Shown piece by piece: positions 55,601-64,000 of a stretch of DNA of 64,000 nucleotides. Source of the DNA: Flammeovirgaceae bacterium UBA5008 (lineage in GTDB: Bacteria; Bacteroidota; Bacteroidia; Cytophagales; Cyclobacteriaceae); contig DGYK01000011.1 of the NCBI GenBank assembly GCA_002398365.1, forward strand, positions 13,922-77,921, read 5' to 3'. A program made the translations under genes and the position numbers. The notes beneath the pieces were generated by a model that saw only the letters and a program-made list of their open reading frames with translations, was not told where the DNA came from and searched no databases. Position 1 is the stretch's first letter. Each line of letters starts with the position of its first letter.

Positions 55601-55990
55601 GTAATAGCACGTATAGTTCGCTTTGGTGAAATATCTTATGTGCATAATATTGATCCTAATTCAAAAAAGGCTGATGGCACGTATTGGAACCCCGATTTCG
55701 CGCGGACGGCAGATGGAAGTGCGTTCATCGATCAGACATTTTCTGCAATATTTGTTACAGACTTGACGTTTGGATATAGGTTGAGTAAGCACTTGAATCT
55801 TTCTGTAGGCGCAAATAATTTGTTTGACGTTTATCCTGATCAAATATTTATTGATCCAAGAAACTCTATCGGGTCTATTGATTATTCAAGTGGACGCGAT
55901 GCTTCCAACCGTGGCCGGTTGCTTTTTTTAGCAAACCAAGGTGGTTTTAATGGTAGATTTGTTTTTGCACGATTAACTGCTACTTTTTAA
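52700..55990 (+). CDS. TonB-dependent receptor with STN and carboxypeptidase-like domains
   Basis: A 1096-aa outer-membrane receptor with signal peptide. An STN (secretin/TonB short N-terminal) signalling domain lies at about residues 40-110 (KQVLKDLEKHYHVSILTDQ). A CarboxypepD-regulatory-like domain at about 135-215 (GKVTSQTGEILAGVTIAVAG) is followed by the plug (RGLGPDQVLVLVNGKRRH, AAQYGSDAIAGVINVVLKK) and a barrel ending in an aromatic strand (FARLTATF). It lies 13 bp after the fecR-like gene. No SusD-like gene follows, so it is more like a FecA-type receptor than a glycan SusC. The ligand is unknown. Confidence 0.9.
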   Translation: MKILLQVALLSSLTMVSFGQKALPVNESAGQTQETHQSLKQVLKDLEKHYHVSILTDQRLIENQMAEPLTRYQSITRDLDFALRNTGLEYKLVADNFYVIILKRQDVVYASSLTASVSSNQILTELIPYQQADSKILGKVTSQTGEILAGVTIAVAGTTQGTVTDADGHYELALAPGNYTLNISFIGYESLAQPITIGNENVNLDFVLKESIESLGEVVVLGSRGVAQRTSTSSPVPIDAITTKELKSFSQVNIGDILNYVAPSFNSNKQTVTDGTDHLDPASLRGLGPDQVLVLVNGKRRHTSALVNINGSVGRGSVGTDMNVIPVAAVERVEVLRDGAAAQYGSDAIAGVINVVLKKDYEGFTASLTTGTNLTNLQYKVPTINGGFDIKSQNITDGQVVQLDLSKGFRLGKNGSLTVTAQYNERGNSNRSGLDNAPTIYLGSSGSFPGTPANQVQNDFRTQLIKDDATLAAQTKYDRHNMVFGNSSSRNLGVFVNGSLPVNDNSEFYFAGGYTYRTGKAFGNVRLPVSRSQQPLNSDGSLYYPNGFLPAISPTIQDPSLIVGFKTKINDWRIDFSNTLGSNSFAFRVEESGNASLPNGNVQTSFDAGKLRFTQNTFNVDAARTYSSLGAAITNFNVAFGGEFRYENYVITAGELNSYSGSTTPKTVATAPLTINGPAAGTTLALPGAQVFPGFQPDYAIDKSRTSLGLYADLEGELHNKLLIGVAGRFENFSDFGSNVSGKIAARYKVSEIFSLRGSISTGFRAPSLHQRYFQNISTQFVSGNPSNTLTVNNDSEIARTKIGVAALRPETSIGGTFGITASFGKTAVTIDAYQINITDRIVYSGAFSRSLLGFAANEFIGVNNVNFFANAANTTTKGLDIVASHKMDLGKGSLTATLGLNLNENKVTAINSTDLINSPAKNDPTTNPNTWFKNLLFDRQQQSRIEVLQPRNKVNLSLTYALNKLNVIARIVRFGEISYVHNIDPNSKKADGTYWNPDFARTADGSAFIDQTFSAIFVTDLTFGYRLSKHLNLSVGANNLFDVYPDQIFIDPRNSIGSIDYSSGRDASNRGRLLFLANQGGFNGRFVFARLTATF

Positions 55991-56041
55991 AAGCTTTGAA
56001 AGGGATTTCGTTTTTATCCACTGTATTTTAAATCTACAATG

Positions 56042-56069
56042 ATTCAGGCCGCTTACGAGCGGCCTGAAT
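56042..56069. terminator. Bidirectional hairpin terminator between convergent genes
   Basis: ATTCAGGCCGCT (56042-56053) and AGCGGCCTGAAT (56058-56069) form a perfect 12-bp stem with a TACG tetraloop, between the stop codons of the receptor gene and priA. A/T-rich flanks on both sides allow termination in either direction, although the T tract is weak. Confidence 0.75.
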
Positions 56070-56119
56070 ATTTAATTGACAGGGCGTTAATTTGTGATTC
56101 TGAAAGGAATACAATTAAG

Positions 56120-58624
56120 TTACGCAGGATCGACATCAAAGACCATCTTCACATTTCGGTATTCTTTTTCTGTTGTGAGTTGTTGTGCCAGTTTTGATAG
56201 TAATGCTTTAATTTCAGCCAGCTTACCCTGATCTCGGCCAATCTTGAGTAACATGGTCATGAGAAATTCATTACGAATTTTTCCAATCATCGGTTCACCG
56301 GGTCCCACGAGACGTACCATCGGAATGGATTTTTTAATTTGTTCTGATAAGATGGCAGCAGCCTGATTAACAATTTTCTTATCGATATGCTTCAGATAAA
56401 CTTCAATCAGTCGTGTGAAGGGAGGATATCCGTGTTCTTGTCGGTCTTTCAATTGATCATTAATAAATCCATTCACGTCATGTTGCCGTACAAAAGAGAA
56501 CAGTCGATGCGCAGGACTGGAAGTCTGGATGACGACTTTACCTTTTTTTGCTCTTCGCCCTGAGCGGCCACTCACCTGCATGATCAATTGAAAGGCACGC
56601 TCATACGATCGAAAATCGGGGAAGTGCATCATTCGGTCTGCATCGAATACACCCACCAAATTAACTTTATCAAAATCCAAACCTTTTGTTACCATCTGTG
56701 TGCCGACAAGAATGTCAGTATTTCCACTTTCGAAACCTTGAATGATGTTCTCGTATCCTGATTTTGTGCGCGTGGTGTCCAGATCCATGCGCTGTGTCTG
56801 AGCTTCCGCAAAATGGAGTTTTAATTCTTCTTCCAGTTTTTCGGTGCCATAGCCAAGCGTTTGTATCCGCGGAGATGAACATGACGGACACTTGGCGGGC
56901 ATATCTTCTTTGTAGCCGCAATAGTGACAAATCATCGCGTGACGATATTGATGATAGGTAAGACTCACCGCGCAGTTAATACATTTGGGCACCCAGCCAC
57001 AGTCCTGGCACTCAATCATAGGGGAGTAGCCTCTTCGGTTTTGAAAGAGAATAACTTGTTCTTTACTATCAAGCGACTGCTGAATTTCTTTGAGCAAGAG
57101 CGAGGAAAATTCACCTTTCATTGTTTTGCGCTTTTTCTCTTGGCTAAGATCTGCAAAAACAATATCCGGTAGTTGTGCATCTCCAAATCGTTCTTTCAAT
57201 TCTATATATCCATAGCGATTGGTTTGAGCGTGATAATATGATTCTAAAGACGGAGTGGCGCTACCAAGTATGACTTTAGCGCCATGAATGTGCCCCATCA
57301 TCAACGCTGTATCGCGTGCATGATATCGAGGGGCTGGCTCGTGTTGCTTGTAGGATGGGTCATGTTCTTCATCCACAATGATCAACCCTAAATTATCAAA
57401 AGGCAGAAACACCGAAGAGCGAACGCCTACAATGAATCGCAGTTTGCCGGTGAGTACACCATTCCAAACTTCCACGCGCTCGTTGTCCGAAAACTTCGAG
57501 TGATAAATACCCATTTCGCTGCCAAATAATTTCTTCAGGCGAAAAACGATTTGCGTGGTGAGTGCAATTTCCGGAAGCAGATATAATACTTGGTTGCCAC
57601 CATCCAGAGCGCGTTTAATCAGATCGATGTAGATTTCAGTTTTGCCACTACCCGTAACTCCGTGCAGCAACGCGGCACTTTTCGTTTCTAGTTCGGATAA
57701 GATCAGGTTACGTGCCTGCTCTTGCTGTTCGCTTAGGAGTATCGAATGTATGGTGGTGGGTTCATCAAAGCCAAAGCGAGGAACAACAATATCATACTCT
57801 TCCAGTATTTTATTTTTGATGAGTGTGTTTAACGAGGAGGCAGATAGCTCATCGCCCAGTAATTTGTTTTTCGGAAATCCGGATGCATTTAACTCCGGAT
57901 GTGAGAAGACCGGCACTTCTTGTAAATACTTAAGTACAATGGATTCTTGTTTTGGATTTTGTGATAGCTTTTCGAATAGTGCTTCCAGATTTTTTTTGGA
58001 AACGAAGTTTTCGTTAAGCCGGATTCTCTTTTCGGTTTTGGGTTTATATTTTTCTTTAACTTGTTCGAATAGAATAACCGCGGACTTGCTTTGTAACGAG
58101 CGTAGAATCGAATAAATATTTTTGGCATTCAATAAGGTTGCCACTTCGGTGTAGGTGAGTGTATCCGTTTTTAACCGATCTAAAAGTATTTTTTCTTTTT
58201 CAGAGAAATCGAAGGTGGTGTTTTCAAAATCAAATCGGGGGTCAATTTGCACCATCGATTCACTTGAAAGTTTTAGTCCGGCTGGAAGTGCCGCAATCAT
58301 TACTTCGCCTAAAGTGCACATGTAATAATCGGCCATCCATTCATACAACTTGAATTGCGCGCCATAGATCACTTCCATCTCATCGATCAACTCTAAAATC
58401 ATTTTCGCCTCGTATTCCTTGGGCGGCTGCTGATGGAGGCTGTGCACAATTCCGGTTACTATTTTTTTCTTTCCGAAAGGAACAATCACGCGCTGTCCTG
58501 CACGAATGTTATTTGTCAATGACTGTGGCACGCGGTACGTAAATAACTGAGGAATGGGCACCGGAATGATCAACTCGGCAAAGAGTGTAGATGAATCAAA
58601 ATCTAATTCCGGATGCATGGCCAA
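56120..58624 (-). CDS. priA: Primosomal protein N' (replication restart helicase)
   Basis: An 834-aa superfamily 2 helicase that reloads the replisome at stalled forks. The N-terminal DNA-binding region has the RVIVPFGKK segment. Walker A is GVTGSGKTEIY near residue 323, the DEEH box is in IVDEEHDPSYK near 422, and the paired zinc fingers are in CQDCGWVPKCINC ... CHYCGY ... CPSC (near 540-590). GRSGRRAKKG near 695 is the helicase motif VI. The length is normal for Bacteroidota. Confidence 0.96.
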   Translation of the reverse strand: MAMHPELDFDSSTLFAELIIPVPIPQLFTYRVPQSLTNNIRAGQRVIVPFGKKKIVTGIVHSLHQQPPKEYEAKMILELIDEMEVIYGAQFKLYEWMADYYMCTLGEVMIAALPAGLKLSSESMVQIDPRFDFENTTFDFSEKEKILLDRLKTDTLTYTEVATLLNAKNIYSILRSLQSKSAVILFEQVKEKYKPKTEKRIRLNENFVSKKNLEALFEKLSQNPKQESIVLKYLQEVPVFSHPELNASGFPKNKLLGDELSASSLNTLIKNKILEEYDIVVPRFGFDEPTTIHSILLSEQQEQARNLILSELETKSAALLHGVTGSGKTEIYIDLIKRALDGGNQVLYLLPEIALTTQIVFRLKKLFGSEMGIYHSKFSDNERVEVWNGVLTGKLRFIVGVRSSVFLPFDNLGLIIVDEEHDPSYKQHEPAPRYHARDTALMMGHIHGAKVILGSATPSLESYYHAQTNRYGYIELKERFGDAQLPDIVFADLSQEKKRKTMKGEFSSLLLKEIQQSLDSKEQVILFQNRRGYSPMIECQDCGWVPKCINCAVSLTYHQYRHAMICHYCGYKEDMPAKCPSCSSPRIQTLGYGTEKLEEELKLHFAEAQTQRMDLDTTRTKSGYENIIQGFESGNTDILVGTQMVTKGLDFDKVNLVGVFDADRMMHFPDFRSYERAFQLIMQVSGRSGRRAKKGKVVIQTSSPAHRLFSFVRQHDVNGFINDQLKDRQEHGYPPFTRLIEVYLKHIDKKIVNQAAAILSEQIKKSIPMVRLVGPGEPMIGKIRNEFLMTMLLKIGRDQGKLAEIKALLSKLAQQLTTEKEYRNVKMVFDVDPA

Positions 58625-58642
58625 ATTGAGATAGTTACAAAG

Positions 58643-59785
58643 TTAGGATTTATCTATCAAGAAATGGTTTACTTTTTCGAACCAGTCCTGGCAGTTAGTA
58701 AGTTTGAAAATATTTTCCCAAGTGACTGGGGAATTACAAAGAATGGAAAACGAATCAGGGAGTCCTGTTAGTAAATCGAGATGGTGCTCACCCGATGGAT
58801 TGGCGGCAGTAGGATAGGTGGCAGGTTGTAATTGTTGCGGATAGTTGATGGCCAGATAATGTATGATCCAGCAAGCCAATGCAACCGGGCGAAACAAAGC
58901 GGCATCGGTTACAGTAAAATACAACCCGTGACAAAATACGTTTTCATACCGACTCCACATCGGCTGGAAGAAATGTGGCACAGCCTTTATTCCGGCAAAT
59001 TTTTTGCGATTGAATTCTTCGTGAAAAGCAATTGCATCAATCCACGGAGCGCCAACCACACGAAACGGATAGGAGGTTCCTCTGCCATGACTTACGTTAA
59101 TACCTTCCAATAGGCCACTAAATGGATAGAGTAGAATTGTTTGAAAATCGCTCATAGCCGGAGAAGGCGGCACAAAATTATTTACCGCATTGGGCTGATG
59201 TGAAATCACATCGAGTTCCACATCGATGTTGCGTTCGTGGATAAACCAGCGCATCATCTCACCGGAAGAAAATGGAAACGTGATGGGCATGCTCCAGCGC
59301 CCAATAAATGATGCGCAGCTGTTCTCATTCAGCAATGGACCTTCGCATTGTGAGGCTAATCGTTGAGCGAGATTGGGACGGTCAAGTAGAATCACTTTCT
59401 TATTAGCACGTCCCGCTGCTTCGATCATGTGGGTAATGGACCACAAATAGGTATAAAACCGACATCCGATGGAAGGCAGATCAATCAATACGTAGTCAAT
59501 GTCTGCTAAATCGTTTTCATGTGGCGCCATCTTAGCACCATACAAACTGATTACCGGCAAACCTGTGATGGGATCGATTTGATTGGTTTGTGCTTTTCCG
59601 TCTTCATCCTGCGAATGAATTCCATGTTCGGGCGAAAATAATTTGATCAGGTTTACACCGCTTCTTTTCAATTCGAGCGCAACCGGTAAACCAGAACTTG
59701 CCAATGTTGCGTGGTTGGTGAGCAAGGCAGCCCGCGATTTTTTGATTATATCGGATGACTGAATGAACCGGTCAACACCCAGCAT
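58643..59785 (-). CDS. DUF1343 protein, NamZ-like exo-beta-N-acetylmuramidase
   Basis: A 380-aa enzyme of the DUF1343 family; the characterised member NamZ removes N-acetylmuramic acid from non-reducing ends of peptidoglycan fragments. Typical segments are LLTNHATL near residue 22, FSPEHGIH near 52 and DLPSIGCRFYTYLWS near 103. The ATG at 59785 is preferred over one 84 bp upstream that overlaps the preceding gene; it leaves a 5-bp gap. No signal peptide is visible with this start, which is unusual for an enzyme expected in the periplasm. It is probably co-transcribed with the thioredoxin-domain gene. Confidence 0.87.
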   Translation of the reverse strand: MLGVDRFIQSSDIIKKSRAALLTNHATLASSGLPVALELKRSGVNLIKLFSPEHGIHSQDEDGKAQTNQIDPITGLPVISLYGAKMAPHENDLADIDYVLIDLPSIGCRFYTYLWSITHMIEAAGRANKKVILLDRPNLAQRLASQCEGPLLNENSCASFIGRWSMPITFPFSSGEMMRWFIHERNIDVELDVISHQPNAVNNFVPPSPAMSDFQTILLYPFSGLLEGINVSHGRGTSYPFRVVGAPWIDAIAFHEEFNRKKFAGIKAVPHFFQPMWSRYENVFCHGLYFTVTDAALFRPVALACWIIHYLAINYPQQLQPATYPTAANPSGEHHLDLLTGLPDSFSILCNSPVTWENIFKLTNCQDWFEKVNHFLIDKS

Positions 59786-59790
59786 ATCTT

Positions 59791-61791
59791 CTATTTTTGT
59801 GGTGGCACAATTTGTTTGATTGCATCTTGCACGCGCGATACCGGCAATTGACAGTTTTTTTTGAAGCAAACATAAATGGCTTCTCGTTGCTCTGCTAATT
59901 TGTCGGTTACTAAAGGCAACTTACTGGTGCCATTGGCACTCAAGAATAATGCAAACGGCAGATACGATTGATCAAATTCTTTTTGCCAACTTAAATTCTT
60001 GGATCCGGTGATCACTACCTCTGCCATACCTTGTGTCATTTCAGCGGCCAGCAATGCCCAATGACACATGTAAATGGGTTCCGATTGTGTTAAGGCGATC
60101 AGTCGTTGCATCATTTCACTTGCCATCGTTTTCCAACTTTCCTTATCCCAAAAAATGCCAAGGTGAAATAAGTTGCGAGCCATCACCGAATTGGAAGATG
60201 GGATCACATTATCAAAGACTTCTTTCTTTCGTGCTATCAGCGATTCTGCCTCATGGCTATTGAAGTAAAAGAAACCTTCAGACGGATCGTAAAACAAGCG
60301 AATGGTTTCCTCGCACCACTTCTTGGCCGCAATCAAGTAGTATTCTTTTTGGGTGGCTTGATACAAAGATATGTAAGCTTGAATCAGAAAGGCGTGATCA
60401 TCGATAAATGCGGTTGTCACCGAATGTGTTCCTTTGAATGAGCGATGCAACTTGCCATCAACAATCAGATGTTGTTCAATAAATTGAATAGCACGCTCTG
60501 CTAATGCTAAATAGTGATCTTCACCCAAACTACGATACGCATCTACAAGTCCTTGAATCGTAATGGCGTTCCATCCCGTAAGGATTTTATCATCCAGTCC
60601 TGGCTTTATTTTTTTATTCCGAATGGCTAGTAGTTTTTGGTTGAGTTGCAGCAGAGCAGGTGTTGGTTCTGTATCGCTTTCGCGGAAGACAATGTTTTTA
60701 CCGTGCTCCCAGTTGCCTGCGGTCGTTACATGATAAAAATCTGTGAGGAGTTGAATTTCTTCTGTGGTCAGTTCTTTTAATTCATCGAATTGCCAAGTGT
60801 AAAATTTTCCTTCTTCACCTTCACTGTCCGCATCCAATGCAGAATAGAAGCCTCCTTCAGGCGAAGTCATTTCTCGCTCAAGCCAGGCAACCGTTTCCCG
60901 AACAATGCGTGCGTAAACTGATTCTTTCGTAAGCCGATACGCTTCGGCATAAAGACTAAGCAACTGGCCATTGTCATACAACATTTTTTCAAAGTGCGGA
61001 GCGAACCATTGGCCATCCACCGAGTAGCGCGCAAAGCCGCCACCAATTTGATCGTAGATTCCTCCGGCTGCAATCTTCTTTAGGGTGAGGTGCAGCATCT
61101 CCAATGTTTTTGAATTCTTACTTATTTGATAGTAGCGAAGCAAAAACAGCCAGATAGATGGCATGATAAATTTAGGCGCTTTGTCCAGTCCGCCTTCATG
61201 AAAATCAAATCGCGATTCGATCACCTGATGCATGGCATCGAGCGCACTTAGGTTTAACCCATTGGCGGGCGGCACATTTTTGAAACGTTGCAAATCAGAA
61301 ATCGCCAGATGCTTACCGAGGTCGTTGGCCGATTCGTTAATTTCATTTCGCTTTTCGCGAAAAGCTTTATTGATCTGAACGAGTAGTTGTGCCCAGTTTT
61401 TGGGTGGAAAGTAAGTGCCGCCAAAAAATGGTTTTTGATCGGGTGTTAGAAATACATTCAATGGCCATCCACCATTTTGTCCCATCGTTTGCACAGCTTC
61501 CATGTAAATCTGATCGATGTCCGGGCGCTCTTCGCGATCGAGTTTGACGCACACAAAAAATTCGTTCATCAATTGCGCGATGTCTTTGTTTTCAAAACTC
61601 TCGTGCGCCATCACGTGGCACCAATGACACGAGGAATAGCCAATACTTAATAAGATGGGTTTATCTTCTTGCCTGGCTTTGGTCAATGCTTCTTGGCCCC
61701 ACTCAAACCAATCTACCGGATTGTGTGCGTGTTGTAATAAATAGGGAGAAGTGGCGCGTGCGAGCCGATTAGCAGTATGCGAAGGAGTCAT
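59791..61791 (-). CDS. Thioredoxin-domain protein of the DUF255/YyaL (SPATA20) family
   Basis: A 666-aa protein with an N-terminal thioredoxin-like domain that has the CxxC Cys55/Cys58 (SSCHWCHVM) and the family signature [14 protein letters not shown] near residue 15. It continues into a long (alpha/alpha)6-barrel-like domain similar to N-acylglucosamine epimerases and glycosidases ([17 protein letters not shown] near 243). The biochemical role of the family is not settled. The product is probably cytoplasmic, as no signal peptide is seen. Confidence 0.92.
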   Translation of the reverse strand: MTPSHTANRLARATSPYLLQHAHNPVDWFEWGQEALTKARQEDKPILLSIGYSSCHWCHVMAHESFENKDIAQLMNEFFVCVKLDREERPDIDQIYMEAVQTMGQNGGWPLNVFLTPDQKPFFGGTYFPPKNWAQLLVQINKAFREKRNEINESANDLGKHLAISDLQRFKNVPPANGLNLSALDAMHQVIESRFDFHEGGLDKAPKFIMPSIWLFLLRYYQISKNSKTLEMLHLTLKKIAAGGIYDQIGGGFARYSVDGQWFAPHFEKMLYDNGQLLSLYAEAYRLTKESVYARIVRETVAWLEREMTSPEGGFYSALDADSEGEEGKFYTWQFDELKELTTEEIQLLTDFYHVTTAGNWEHGKNIVFRESDTEPTPALLQLNQKLLAIRNKKIKPGLDDKILTGWNAITIQGLVDAYRSLGEDHYLALAERAIQFIEQHLIVDGKLHRSFKGTHSVTTAFIDDHAFLIQAYISLYQATQKEYYLIAAKKWCEETIRLFYDPSEGFFYFNSHEAESLIARKKEVFDNVIPSSNSVMARNLFHLGIFWDKESWKTMASEMMQRLIALTQSEPIYMCHWALLAAEMTQGMAEVVITGSKNLSWQKEFDQSYLPFALFLSANGTSKLPLVTDKLAEQREAIYVCFKKNCQLPVSRVQDAIKQIVPPQK

Positions 61792-61877
61792 GCAGTAAAA
61801 ATAAAAATCAGGAGTTGATCAGAAAAAGATAAGGTCAAACTATCGAAGCGATTTGCAGCGAAGTCTATAAATAAAAA

Positions 61878-61900
61878 ATGCCACGCTTTTGGCGTGGCAT
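61878..61900 (-). terminator. Rho-independent terminator of the RRM gene
   Basis: On the minus strand ATGCCACGC and GCGTGGCAT form a perfect 9-bp stem with a CAAAA loop, followed by a TTTTT tract (61873-61877). It lies 23 bp after the RRM-protein stop. Confidence 0.85.
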
Positions 61901-61923
61901 ATAAAGTCTCTATTTCAAACCGA

Positions 61924-62247
61924 TTAATAATCTCTGTTGAAATCGCCTCTGCGGAAGCCACCGCCTCCACCACCGCGGTTGCCGCGACCACCACCGCTAC
62001 CTTCTTCGCGTGGGCGAGCCTCGTTTACAACCAGGTTCTTTCCTAGGAAGTCAGCACCGTTCAATTGATCGATAGCACTCTTACCGGCTGCATCATCAGC
62101 CATTTCTACAAAACCAAAGCCACGGCTGCGCTGCGTTACTTTGTCCATGATGATCTTCGCAGAGCTTACTTCACCGTACTCGGAGAATAACTGCTTCAAT
62201 TGTTCCTCGGTTGCTTTCCAGGGAATGTTGGCTACATAAATGTTCAT
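61924..62247 (-). CDS. RRM-type RNA-binding protein with Gly/Arg-rich tail
   Basis: A 107-aa protein with a single RNA-recognition motif (about residues 1-78): RNP2 is IYVANI (3-8) and RNP1 is RGFGFVEM (42-49). The tail from about residue 80 is rich in Gly and Arg (GSGGGRGNRGGGGGGF), as in cyanobacterial Rbp and eukaryotic GRP proteins. It is probably a cold- or stress-responsive RNA chaperone (inference). It has its own terminator and a long upstream gap (197 bp) that may hold a regulated leader, though no specific element is recognised there. Confidence 0.95.
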   Translation of the reverse strand: MNIYVANIPWKATEEQLKQLFSEYGEVSSAKIIMDKVTQRSRGFGFVEMADDAAGKSAIDQLNGADFLGKNLVVNEARPREEGSGGGRGNRGGGGGGFRRGDFNRDY

Positions 62248-62444
62248 TTGTGTTTTAAAAATTAAGTGATAAAATGTTCTTGTTAACTCATTAAAACCTT
62301 ACCGACAATAAACTCACGAGGTGGGGATACTTTCAGATGGGATTTACTTTCATTAACTCTCAAATATAGTTATTAATTCTCTGTAAATGCAAATCGCTGA
62401 ATTTGAGGGTCTTTAGGCTATTTTTGGCGCTTTTTTGACCTTTT

Positions 62445-62924
62445 CTAGGCATAAAGAGGGTTGTCTTTCATGAACTTCTTTAAGCCGCCCATCGCAGTGG
62501 CGCGTACCTTATTTTGCAAGAAAGAGCTCCATCCCAAAAGTAACCCGGATGTGCCCAAAGCCATCTGCGTCCACTTCCAAAAATCAAAACGATCGGTGTG
62601 CCGATAGATCAAACCATCTTTAAATTCAAACGATGCATCGATTTTGTTTAACACGCGCTTGCCGGTTCGTGAAAAAGTGTAAGTAGCTTCCCAATGGCAA
62701 CTTCCCTTGTTGCCATCGGCTTGCACTTGATTAAAGGTAAGTGAAAAATCTCGTGCATTGGTGGCCAGCATGTGCCACATGGCTTTCGCTTCTTTACCTT
62801 TCAAATGGGTGAATGCAGGATCACTGAACTCAACGTCATCGTGGTAACACGACTGCATGGTTTTCCAATCTTTTTGCTGAAAAGCTGAGTAGAATTTTTC
62901 AATCAGTTGTTGATGTGTATTCAT
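62445..62924 (-). CDS. NTF2-like (SnoaL-type) protein
   Basis: A 159-aa protein with the SnoaL/NTF2-like fold: an N-terminal helix pair (LIEKFYSAFQQKDWKTMQSCYHDDVEFSDPAF), then curved beta strands (CHWEATYTF, VLNKIDASFEFKDGLIYRHTDRFD). Such small cone-shaped domains act as isomerases, hydrolases or ligand binders; the substrate is not predictable. A C-terminal hydrophobic part (LGTSGLLLGWSSFLQ) extends beyond the core. It is divergent from the gamma-glutamyltransferase gene. Confidence 0.85.
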   Translation of the reverse strand: MNTHQQLIEKFYSAFQQKDWKTMQSCYHDDVEFSDPAFTHLKGKEAKAMWHMLATNARDFSLTFNQVQADGNKGSCHWEATYTFSRTGKRVLNKIDASFEFKDGLIYRHTDRFDFWKWTQMALGTSGLLLGWSSFLQNKVRATAMGGLKKFMKDNPLYA

Positions 62925-63043
62925 AAATTTTCCTTTGATGGAGATGATTGCCCGCTGACAAATTTGATGTGCGAAACCTTTATTATTTGATTACCTTAGA
63001 AATTGGATTAACAGTAAAACTGATTTAAAGATAATCAATCTAT

Positions 63044-64000
63044 ATGAAGCTAAGCCATCTTTTCTTTGCAGTCGTGTGCTGCTTACAAGCCACCGCCCAA
63101 TCATTCAACAACCTTCCAGTCAACACCCAAAAACCACCACTGCATGGCAGGCATTGGATGGCCATCACAGGTAAGCCTTTGGCTGCTACAGCTGGAGCCA
63201 TGATTTTTAATAAGGGTGGAAATGCAGTTGATGCTTCGTGCGCGATGCTGGCAGCTACCTGCACCATGTGGGATGTGCTGAGTTGGGGCGGAGAAACGCA
63301 AGCACTTATTTACAATCCCAAAACAAAAAAAGTAATTGCCATCAACGCGTTGGGTGTAGCGCCTACCGGTGCAACAGCCGACTTCTTTAAAAACAAAGGC
63401 ATGAAGTATCCGCCTGAGTTTGGTCCACTGGCAGCCGTTACTCCCGGCACTGCAGGAGGGTTGATGACCATGCTAGCCGAATACGGTACGATGAGTTTGA
63501 AAGAAGTGCTCGCGCCTGCCATGCAATTGGCCGAAGGTTATCCCATCGAAGCGCAAACTGCTTTTTCCATTGAGCGTGGCAAAGAAGAAATTAAAAAGTG
63601 GCCTTATTCTAAGAAAGTATTCTTAACACACTTGGAGGAGAAGCGCGAAGCACCCGATGCAGGAGAAATTTTTGTGCAGAAAGATTTGCTCGCCACATTA
63701 CAGAAGTTAGTAGATGCCGAGCAACAAGCATTAAAGAAAGGAAAAGACCGCAAGGCCGCTATCTATGCAGCGTATGATCGCTTTTACAAAGGCGATATCG
63801 CGAAAGAGATTGTGCGTGGCAGTCAGGAGCAAGGCGGTTTGTTTACTGAAGCTGACCTCGCTAATTGGAAAGTGAAAATTGAAGAGCCTACGATGACAAC
63901 CTATCGTGGGATTGATGTGTACAAGTTGCAACCCTGGACGCAAGGTCCAGCAATGTTGCAAACACTCAACATTCTCGAAAATTTTGATTTAAAGAGCATG
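63044..64000 (+). CDS. Gamma-glutamyltransferase family protein (3' end cut by window)
   Basis: The first 319 codons of a gamma-glutamyltranspeptidase, a periplasmic enzyme that cleaves glutathione and other gamma-glutamyl compounds. The signal peptide (about residues 1-19, ending ATAQ) is followed by the family signature: ATAGAMIFNKGGNAVDAS near 44, GPLAAVTPGTAGGLM near 126, and YRGIDVYKLQPWTQGPAMLQ near 288. The autocleavage threonine and small subunit lie beyond the right edge. The reading frame is open to the last base. Confidence 0.93.
   Translation, partial: MKLSHLFFAVVCCLQATAQSFNNLPVNTQKPPLHGRHWMAITGKPLAATAGAMIFNKGGNAVDASCAMLAATCTMWDVLSWGGETQALIYNPKTKKVIAINALGVAPTGATADFFKNKGMKYPPEFGPLAAVTPGTAGGLMTMLAEYGTMSLKEVLAPAMQLAEGYPIEAQTAFSIERGKEEIKKWPYSKKVFLTHLEEKREAPDAGEIFVQKDLLATLQKLVDAEQQALKKGKDRKAAIYAAYDRFYKGDIAKEIVRGSQEQGGLFTEADLANWKVKIEEPTMTTYRGIDVYKLQPWTQGPAMLQTLNILENFDLKSM

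Noticed and set aside
61788..61994. Short ORF overlapping the RRM gene and terminator
   Set aside because: It reads through the Gly-rich tail of the RRM gene in another frame and through the terminator hairpin.

Overview
The window looks like a chromosomal segment of a Bacteroidota bacterium, probably of the order Cytophagales. The evidence is three proteins with C-terminal type IX secretion (T9SS type A) sorting domains, a FecI/FecR/TonB-receptor locus, a HmuR/HmuY-like pair, promoter elements of the Bacteroidota form (TTTG - about 19 nt - TAnnTTTG), a DnaG primase that lacks its zinc ligands, and few visible Shine-Dalgarno sequences. There are no phage genes, transposases, CRISPR arrays or rRNA genes. 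Apart from a 21-bp tandem array and a REP-like intergenic element, the window is ordinary, densely packed chromosome.

Layout. 1-5.8 kb: purL (cut by the left edge), a secreted M48 peptidase and an alpha/beta hydrolase. 5.9-13.7 kb: an ECF sigma factor with a small membrane protein, then a TetR-TolC-AcrA-AcrB efflux operon with a visible operator and promoter and a strong terminator. 13.7-18.6 kb: a membrane metallophosphoesterase and a DUF3999/DUF2339 membrane pair, followed by a REP-like element. 18.8-24.7 kb: an AraC regulator divergent from a trans-4-hydroxy-L-proline catabolic operon (DapA-like deaminase, semialdehyde dehydrogenase, epimerase, a 52-aa zinc-ribbon membrane protein and a D-amino-acid dehydrogenase). 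24.7-30.3 kb: a tight three-gene operon of secreted proteins (a family usually labelled asparagine synthetase B, a lipoprotein and a large Asp-box T9SS protein). 30.4-35.6 kb: a FtsX-type permease, an AraC regulator and the HmuR/HmuY-like pair. 35.7-37.6 kb: a tRNA with a CAU anticodon, an M50 protease and the 21-bp repeat array.

37.6-44.5 kb (minus strand): a T9SS protein, a PASTA protein, Ddl and an M43 metalloprotease. 44.6-46.0 kb: NifU-domain protein and Mrp. 46.1-50.8 kb: dnaG, ribBA, a secreted unknown and surE. 50.9-56.0 kb: ECF sigma, FecR and a TonB-dependent receptor. 56.1-62.9 kb (minus strand): priA, a NamZ-like DUF1343 protein, a thioredoxin-domain protein, an RRM RNA-binding protein and an NTF2-like protein. 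63.0 kb to the end: a gamma-glutamyltransferase cut by the right edge.

How the genes work together. The clearest units are the efflux operon controlled by its own TetR, the hydroxyproline pathway leading toward 2-oxoglutarate under an AraC regulator, heme capture by HmuY/HmuR, and cell-surface signalling by FecI/FecR with a TonB receptor. The most unexplained DNA is the 14-copy, 21-bp palindrome-containing array at 37167-37460, which also has a seven-unit higher-order period. All functional calls come from reading motifs by eye; no database search was possible.
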